Assembly: GCA_026990045.1 (NCBI GenBank)
Contig: JALSIK010000065.1
Coordinates: 1-28,726, forward strand
Direction: 5' to 3'
DNA: 28,726 bases
DNA from: Chromatiales bacterium
GTDB lineage: Bacteria > Pseudomonadota > Gammaproteobacteria > CAMYNG01
Shown piece after piece: positions 24,120 through 28,726 of the stretch (its first letter is position 1; every line of letters starts with the position of its first letter). Position numbers and translations under genes: made by a program. The notes below the pieces were generated by a model. It saw nothing but the letters and a program-made list of their open reading frames with translations, was not told the origin of the DNA and ran no database searches.

Positions 24120-26126
24120 TCAGGAAGGGGACCGCCCTTCCCTCGCCGCCGGCGGGGCAGTGGTGTCGCCCGGAGCGTCCCCGCTCCGGCTTCCCGATTT
24201 GCCGGGTTTTTCGCCCGCGGCGGGCCGCGGCTCGGACAAGGTGTCCAGGAGCCGCACCAGGGAGAACCGGGCCCGGGCCAGCTGCCGCTCCAGGACCTGG
24301 CGCCGGCGGTCGAGCTCGGCCAGGACCAGGTTCTGGATGTATTGTTCCTGGGCCGAGATGGCGCGGTCGAGCCGGGGTCGCAGGCCCTGCACGCGGGCCT
24401 GGAGGCCGGCGAAGCGCTCGTCGAAGCCGGTGAAGGTCGCGCTGGCCCCGTCCCGGGCCCGGGTCAGGCGGGCCCGGGCCGCCTGCACGCGGGCCAGCTC
24501 GGTGTCCAGTTCCGCGATGGATGTCTTCAGGGCCCACAGCCGGGGGACGAAGTCCCGCAGCACGGCCCACCGGATCTGCCCGCGCGCCGCCTGCAGGCGC
24601 CGCCGCAGCCGCTGGTGGTCGGAGCCCGACGGGCCCAGGCGGTCGAGGCGGGCCAGGAGACCCTCGATGCGGGCCAGCAGGGCCGCCTCGCCGGCCGTGG
24701 CCAGGGCCAGGTCCTCGTCCATCCCGGCGTCCTCCAGGGCGGCCAGGCGCGCCCGCAGGACCTGGTGGCGGCGTTCCAGGGCCGCCACCCGGCGGTCGAA
24801 GCCGCGGTTGTCCACGGCCTCGCGGGTGGTGCCGTAGGCCTGCTGCCGGGTGTCCACCGCGGTGATGAAGGCGGGCAGGCGCTCGGCCCAGCGCCGCTGC
24901 ACGTAGTCCAGGAACAGCAGGGTGCGGTAGTCGGCGAAGGCCTGCTGGAAGGCCCGGCTGCCCAGGAGCTGGACCAGGTAGGGCGCCGCGTCCACCTCGG
25001 GCAGGGCCTCCAGGCGCCACGGGGCGTCGGTGTCCTCGTTCACCACCGCCGGCCGCAGCACGCGCAGGAACTCCCCCGAGCGGGTGCGGCGGGCCACGTC
25101 CAGCAGGTCGGCGCGGGCCTGTTCCAGCGCGGCGACGGCCTGTTCGTAGTGCTGCACCGCCAGGGGCAGCCGGTCCATGCGTTCCAGCACGTGGGGAATG
25201 GCCACCAGGCCTTCCTGCACGCTGGGGTCGATGGCATGGCGCCGGCGCAGCTCCAGCCAGGGCACCAGGGCCTGCTGGTAGTCGCCCTCCACCGCGTGGG
25301 CCCAGCCCAACCCCAGCAGGGCCTGGTTGGCGAAGGGACCGTTGAGGCGGATGCGGCTGAAGTGTTCCACCGCCCCGCCGTGGCGGCCGCGGGAGAAAAA
25401 GGCGTAGCCCAGGGCCAGGCGGGCCCGGTCGGCCAGCGCTTTGGCCTCCTCGGGCGCTCCGGCGGGCCGTTGGGCCACGGCTTCCAGCAGGCCGGCGGCC
25501 TCGTCCAGGCGGCCGGCGCGGATGAGGGCGATGCCCGTGTTGTAGCGGGCGTAGCGGCCCCAGATGGAATCGTCGGGAAACCCGTCCAGGACGGCCACCG
25601 CGTCCGCCAGGCGGTCCTGGGCCAGCCGGACCTCCACCAGCAGGGCCAGGCGTTCGCCCTCGCGTTCCCGCGGCAGGGTGTCCTCGATGCGGGTCAGCGC
25701 CGCCTCGGCCCCGGCCAGGTCGCCCTGGAGCCAGGCCAGCCGGGCCTGGTAGTAGTGGGCGATGTCCCGGGTCTCGCGGGGGCGGTCGGCGGCGGTGAGC
25801 GGAGCGAGGGTCTCGGCGGCCAGCGGGTAGAGACCGTAGTTCAGTGCCAGCCCGGCCAGGAGCAGCTCGGGCTGGTCGCCGGCGTGTGCCAGGGGCCGCT
25901 CGCGGCGGGCCACCAGCAGGTCGGCCAGGGCGGAGAAGTGCTTGTCCTGGTAGAGATGAAAGAGCACCTCGCGGTAGCGCAGGCCGTCCACCGCCCGGGC
26001 GACCTGCCGCTGGCGCTCCGGGTCGGCGTCGCCAACGGCCGCGGACGCGCCGCCCAGCGTGCAGGCCAGCCCCACCACCAGGGCCAGGCCCGGCCGGCAT
26101 GCCGCTGCGGCCCGGAGCAAGGCCAC
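24120..26126 (-). CDS. Exported TPR and coiled-coil protein of unknown function
   Basis: The product has 668 residues from a GTG start. A signal peptide ends near residue 30 (GGASAA); the GLAC within it is not a good lipobox because position -3 is Gly. Residues about 45-345 are helical repeats of TPR type, for example IAHYYQARLAWLQGDLAGAE, YARYNTGIALIRAGRLDEAA and ARLALGYAFFSRGRHGGAVE. Residues about 440-640 are long Ala/Arg/Leu/Glu-rich coiled coil, and the end is a Pro/Ser/Gly-rich basic tail. It is the last gene of the five-gene operon, two bases after the preceding stop. A periplasmic scaffold role is inferred from architecture; I do not recognise a named family. The bidirectional terminator follows within 10-40 bp. 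Confidence 0.85.
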   Translation of the reverse strand: MALLRAAAACRPGLALVVGLACTLGGASAAVGDADPERQRQVARAVDGLRYREVLFHLYQDKHFSALADLLVARRERPLAHAGDQPELLLAGLALNYGLYPLAAETLAPLTAADRPRETRDIAHYYQARLAWLQGDLAGAEAALTRIEDTLPREREGERLALLVEVRLAQDRLADAVAVLDGFPDDSIWGRYARYNTGIALIRAGRLDEAAGLLEAVAQRPAGAPEEAKALADRARLALGYAFFSRGRHGGAVEHFSRIRLNGPFANQALLGLGWAHAVEGDYQQALVPWLELRRRHAIDPSVQEGLVAIPHVLERMDRLPLAVQHYEQAVAALEQARADLLDVARRTRSGEFLRVLRPAVVNEDTDAPWRLEALPEVDAAPYLVQLLGSRAFQQAFADYRTLLFLDYVQRRWAERLPAFITAVDTRQQAYGTTREAVDNRGFDRRVAALERRHQVLRARLAALEDAGMDEDLALATAGEAALLARIEGLLARLDRLGPSGSDHQRLRRRLQAARGQIRWAVLRDFVPRLWALKTSIAELDTELARVQAARARLTRARDGASATFTGFDERFAGLQARVQGLRPRLDRAISAQEQYIQNLVLAELDRRRQVLERQLARARFSLVRLLDTLSEPRPAAGEKPGKSGSRSGDAPGDTTAPPAAREGRSPS

Positions 26127-26128
26127 GG

Positions 26129-26713
26129 CTACTCCCAGACCTCCACGTCCATCTCCGGCAGCCGCCGGCTGCGGAGGTTGGCGATCTTCAGCTCGGCGAA
26201 GGCCGGCCGGGTGCCCTTTTCGAACTTGCGGGTGACGCCGCGGCGGTAGTCGCGGCCCTTGTCGTCGGTTCCCAGGAAATAGGCCGTCAGCTCGTGGAGC
26301 CCCGGGGCGATGCTGGAGACGTAGAGGCGGTGCTTGCCGCCGCGCTGGAGGGCGTGGAGTTCGCGCTCGGAGTACAGGTGGTGGGCCACCACCTTGTCGT
26401 CCAGGCGCAGTTCCACCGCCCGCAGGTCGAACCTGGCCGGCATGTCCAGCGACACGAACACGGTGAAGCGGGTGCTGGCGGGGAACAGGAAGGCCGTTTC
26501 CGCCGCCGTGAGCTCGGCGTGCATCTCCAGCACGTCGTGGCGCAGGGCCCGGATCTCGGCCTCCAGGCCGGAAGTGGCCGGCTGCTCCGTGCCGGACGGA
26601 GCAACCGCCCCTCCCGCGCCGGCGGCGGGGGGGGAGGGCGCCGCCCCGGGGCCGGCCGCCGCCACCGGCAGCGCCGCGGCCAGTATCAGCAGGAGCATGG
26701 CAGGATATCGCAT
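26129..26713 (-). CDS. Exported 194-residue protein of unknown function
   Basis: From the ATG at 26713 the product has a signal peptide (1-20, ending VAAA), a Pro/Ala/Gly-rich spacer (21-47) and a short coiled coil (48-72, LEAEIRALRHDVLEMHAEL). A beta-rich domain follows (about 80-182; FTVFVSLDMPARFDLRAVELRLDD, written here only as its start FTVFVSLDMP, and APGLHELTAYFLG). The domain looks like a small Ig-like or carbohydrate-binding-like sandwich, but I cannot name the family. No cysteine is present, so it is not itself a thiol partner. It lies 19 bp after the DUF3570 gene and 2 bp before the TPR gene. A frame opening at 26800 overlaps DUF3570 and is less likely. Confidence 0.8.
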   Translation of the reverse strand: MRYPAMLLLILAAALPVAAAGPGAAPSPPAAGAGGAVAPSGTEQPATSGLEAEIRALRHDVLEMHAELTAAETAFLFPASTRFTVFVSLDMPARFDLRAVELRLDDKVVAHHLYSERELHALQRGGKHRLYVSSIAPGLHELTAYFLGTDDKGRDYRRGVTRKFEKGTRPAFAELKIANLRSRRLPEMDVEVWE

Positions 26714-26732
26714 GACGGATCCCCGTTGTGTG

Positions 26733-27896
26733 TCAGTAGAACAGGCTGAAGAAGGCCTGGAACACGTTGGCCCGGAAGCTGTACGGCTCGCCCGTGGCAT
26801 AGTTGGTGAAATCCTTGTAGTTGAACAGGAAGCGGTTGTAGGCGAAGCTCAACCGCCCCCCCTTGAACGTCGCCGTGGGGCGTTCGAACAGCGTCCAGCT
26901 GATCTTGAAGCCCACGGAGACGCTGCTGAAGGTGCTCAGCTCCTTGTCGCGGGCCATGTACCGGACCACGGCCGGAAAATCGTCGGCATAGAACGTGGCC
27001 TTGTTCTGGGTGTAGAAGCGGATGCGGTACTCCCCGATGACATCTTCACTGTAATACTGGGCCAGGCCCAGCTCCAGGGTGTGGGCCGCGATGCCCCAGT
27101 CGTCCGTGTAGTAGCGGTAGTCGTAGCGCAGGGAGGCCCGGTTGTCCAGGTACTGGAGCGCACGGATGGCAAGGGCCTGGCTGGCCCGGCTGTCGGGATA
27201 GGACTCCGGCCGCGCGAATGCCCCGTTGATGCGCACCACCCGGTAGGGGTTGTTGAGAAACCCCTCGGCCGAGATCACCTCGTAGTCCACGTTGAGCAGC
27301 CACTTTTTAGTCAGCACCTGGGACAGGCCCAGCCGGTATTTCCAGCGGTCGATTTCCTTGCGGAACGATTTCTGGGTCGCCTTGCTCACCTCGTCAGCGC
27401 CGAACGAAACCCCCATGCTCAGTACGGTCATGCCGGCCAGCATCTCGTGGGAGGCGCCGAGGCTCACGGTGTTGGCGTTGTAATCGTTCTCCGTGCTCGT
27501 GGAGTAGCTGGCACTGAGGATGGTGGCGTCGCCGTGGAGATAGTCCACGCCCACTCCCACCTCGGTGCGTTCCTCGCGGTAGCGGGAGGCGTTGGCCTCC
27601 ACGTCGATGGAGGCGCTGGAGATGTTGTCCACGTAATAGTGGCCGTAGTAGGACAGGGCCTTGCCGTCACCCTTGCGTACCAGGACGGCCGGGCCCGAGA
27701 TGCGCACGCCCCCGCCCTCGTAGTAGTGGTAGAGCATGTCGGCGCGATCCTCGGGCAGGATGGCACCCTGCGCCGCCGCCGCCCACAGCAGCAGGCCGGC
27801 CGCCGCCACCCGGCCGTAACGGAAAGGTCGGCGCCTGGACGGGATCGCGGGGTTCAAACCGCCAGCTTCCTGTTCCGGGGCTGCATCGGGGGTCAA
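26733..27896 (-). CDS. DUF3570 outer-membrane beta-barrel protein
   Basis: The product has 387 residues if started at the TTG at 27896, which overlaps the DUF4266 stop by 4 nt (TTGA). There is no clear ribosome site, so coupling is assumed; a GTG at 27809 is an alternative that still keeps a signal peptide (AAAGLLLWAAAAQGA). The mature part is alternating amphipathic strands (YYGHYYVDNISSASIDVEAN, LRYDYRYYTDDWG, ELGLAQYYSEDV) and ends in Phe-Tyr, the pattern recognised by the barrel assembly machinery. The architecture and neighbouring DUF4266 gene identify DUF3570. Its function is not established to my knowledge. Confidence 0.88.
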   Translation of the reverse strand: MTPDAAPEQEAGGLNPAIPSRRRPFRYGRVAAAGLLLWAAAAQGAILPEDRADMLYHYYEGGGVRISGPAVLVRKGDGKALSYYGHYYVDNISSASIDVEANASRYREERTEVGVGVDYLHGDATILSASYSTSTENDYNANTVSLGASHEMLAGMTVLSMGVSFGADEVSKATQKSFRKEIDRWKYRLGLSQVLTKKWLLNVDYEVISAEGFLNNPYRVVRINGAFARPESYPDSRASQALAIRALQYLDNRASLRYDYRYYTDDWGIAAHTLELGLAQYYSEDVIGEYRIRFYTQNKATFYADDFPAVVRYMARDKELSTFSSVSVGFKISWTLFERPTATFKGGRLSFAYNRFLFNYKDFTNYATGEPYSFRANVFQAFFSLFY

Positions 27897-28120
27897 TTAC
27901 AGCCGCAACCGCCGCCGGAGCCCACGCCGCCGCCCTGGGCCGCCTCGCGCGTCTCGTACACGTGCAGCAGGTAGGTGTCCGAGAAGGGATCGCGCGAAAA
28001 CAGCATGATGGGATCGGCCAGGTACTCCCGCTCGTAGGGCATCACCCATGGTTCGGTGGCACAGCCGCCCAGGGCCGGCAGCACCAGGGCCAGGGCGGCG
28101 ACACGCGTCATTGCCGGCAT
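27893..28120 (-). CDS. DUF4266 lipoprotein with C-terminal GGGCGCN tail
   Basis: A 75-residue protein with a lipoprotein signal: LGGC at 17-20, Cys20 being the lipidation site and Ala at +2, which favours the outer membrane. The mature part (about 55 residues) carries EPWVMPYEREYLADPIM, the DP...LLHVYETREAA segment and a Gly-rich tail ending GGGCGCN with Cys72 and Cys74. GGGAGGAG lies 8 nt before the ATG. The Cys-Gly-Cys end could bind a metal or cofactor or form a disulphide. The adjacent TlpA-like gene (15 bp upstream) supports thiol chemistry. Assignment to DUF4266 is from the motif and context. Confidence 0.88.
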   Translation of the reverse strand: MPAMTRVAALALVLPALGGCATEPWVMPYEREYLADPIMLFSRDPFSDTYLLHVYETREAAQGGGVGSGGGCGCN

Positions 28121-28135
28121 CCCGTTCTCCTCCCT

Positions 28136-28645
28136 CTATTTCCGGGCCACCAGCCGGCGGACCTGCTTGTCGTATTCTTTTTCGTAGCCCGGCTTGTAGC
28201 CCAGGTGGACGTACCTCACCTGGCCCGAGCGGTTCAGGATCACCGTCGATGGCATGGCCCGGAGCTTGTACAGCTTGCCCGTCTTCTGCGCGGGATCGAA
28301 CAGCACCGGGAAGGCGACCTTGAATTCGTCGGCCATGCTGCGCGCCGCGGCCGGGTCGTTGTCCAGGTTGACTCCCAGCAGCACGAAGCCCTTGTCCTTG
28401 TATTTCTTGTACAGCGCGTTGAGATGCGGCAGCTCCTGGCGGCAGGGAGCGCACCAGGTGGCCCAGAAGTTGATCATCACCACCTTGCCCCGGAAATCGG
28501 CCAGGCGCAGGTTCTGGCCCGAGCGGGCCTTGAGCGTGAAATCGGGGGCCGTGTCCCCCTTCTTCACCGCCTGGGCCGCGGACAGGGGCATGAACGCCAG
28601 GACGGCGGTCAGTACGGTGAGAGAGAAAAGATGCGTCTTCTTCAT
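28136..28645 (-). CDS. TlpA-like periplasmic thioredoxin
   Basis: The product has 169 residues: a signal peptide (1-26, ending AAQA), then a TlpA/ResA-type thioredoxin fold. The redox motif is WCAPC at 64-68 (Cys65, Cys68), inside MINFWATWCAPC, and the cis-proline loop is AMPST with Pro132. The PDFTL entry strand and GVNLDND segment are typical. AAGGAG lies 8 nt before the ATG; an in-frame start at 28702 would bury the signal peptide. Such proteins usually reduce specific periplasmic partners. Here the likely partner is the Cys-Gly-Cys lipoprotein encoded next. It is the first complete gene of the envelope operon in the window. Confidence 0.95.
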   Translation of the reverse strand: MKKTHLFSLTVLTAVLAFMPLSAAQAVKKGDTAPDFTLKARSGQNLRLADFRGKVVMINFWATWCAPCRQELPHLNALYKKYKDKGFVLLGVNLDNDPAAARSMADEFKVAFPVLFDPAQKTGKLYKLRAMPSTVILNRSGQVRYVHLGYKPGYEKEYDKQVRRLVARK

Positions 28646-28698
28646 CGCTGCTGCTCCTTTTCGATGTCCAGTCCGCTGCTCCCGCTGCCCGGGAACCG

Positions 28699-28726
28699 TC
28701 AAAAGAAATACGAGGCCCCGATGGTC
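28699..28726 (-). CDS. C-terminal end of a probable outer-membrane beta-barrel protein (partial)
   Basis: At the window edge the minus strand reads T-I-G-A-S-Y-F-F-stop. A C-terminal Phe with alternating hydrophobic residues is the classic beta-barrel end signal. Only eight codons are visible, so this rests on pattern and context: the stop lies 53 bp before the TlpA gene on the same strand. Another reading is that this is untranslated DNA. Confidence 0.35.

Noticed and set aside
24342..26249. Plus-strand open frame of 635 codons across the TPR gene
   Set aside because: It is the complement of the TPR/coiled-coil gene, with a low-complexity Gly/Gln/His-rich product. The minus-strand frame has a signal peptide and operon spacing.

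Overview
This is a high-GC (about two thirds G+C by eye) gammaproteobacterial chromosome segment. The first 12 kb is the S10-spc-alpha ribosomal protein supercluster in the proteobacterial order, with long-form S14, E. coli-like RpoA and L17 at the end. It is followed, after an interruption, by uvrA, a YajR-type transporter and ssb, an order that I recall also sits near rplQ in Pseudomonas. GC level, codon use and the heptamer and REP-like intergenic repeats would fit Chromatiales or Ectothiorhodospiraceae, but that placement is inference.

Layout. 1-8925 (+): tail of rplW, then rplB, rpsS, rplV, rpsC, rplP, rpmC, rpsQ (S10 part), rplN to rplO, secY and rpmJ (spc part), mostly separated by 0-45 bp or overlapping. 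8926-12023 (+): a strong sigma70-like promoter (TTGAGA-17-TATGAT) and a leader hairpin precede rpsM, rpsK, rpsD, rpoA and rplQ, closed by a clear intrinsic terminator. 12024-19105 is accessory: a SAM hydrolase (DUF62) gene (+), a YbaK/ProX-type tRNA editing protein (-), a GGDEF diguanylate cyclase (-), an exported beta-helix protein with a CTERM-like sorting tail (-), a small TPR-like gene (+) and a repeat-dense intergenic stretch. 19106-24062: uvrA (-) diverges from a 12-TM transporter with a C-terminal YAM-like domain (+), then ssb (+). A perfect bidirectional terminator separates ssb from a minus-strand envelope operon.

The envelope operon (28645 down to 24120, reading right to left) encodes a TlpA-like thioredoxin, a DUF4266 lipoprotein ending in GGGCGCN, a DUF3570 outer-membrane beta-barrel, an exported 194-residue protein of unknown function and an exported TPR/coiled-coil protein. 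All five have export signals, and the genes are spaced -4 to +19 bp, so they probably build one periplasm/outer-membrane assembly involving thiol chemistry. This is the best candidate in the window for an undescribed system. The last 28 bases hold the C-terminal codons of another probable beta-barrel protein just upstream.

Other points of note: a zinc-ligand (Thermus-like) N-terminus on an otherwise proteobacterial S4, four arrays of a degenerate 7-bp repeat, a REP-like element, and an unusual extension after the CTERM-like tail.
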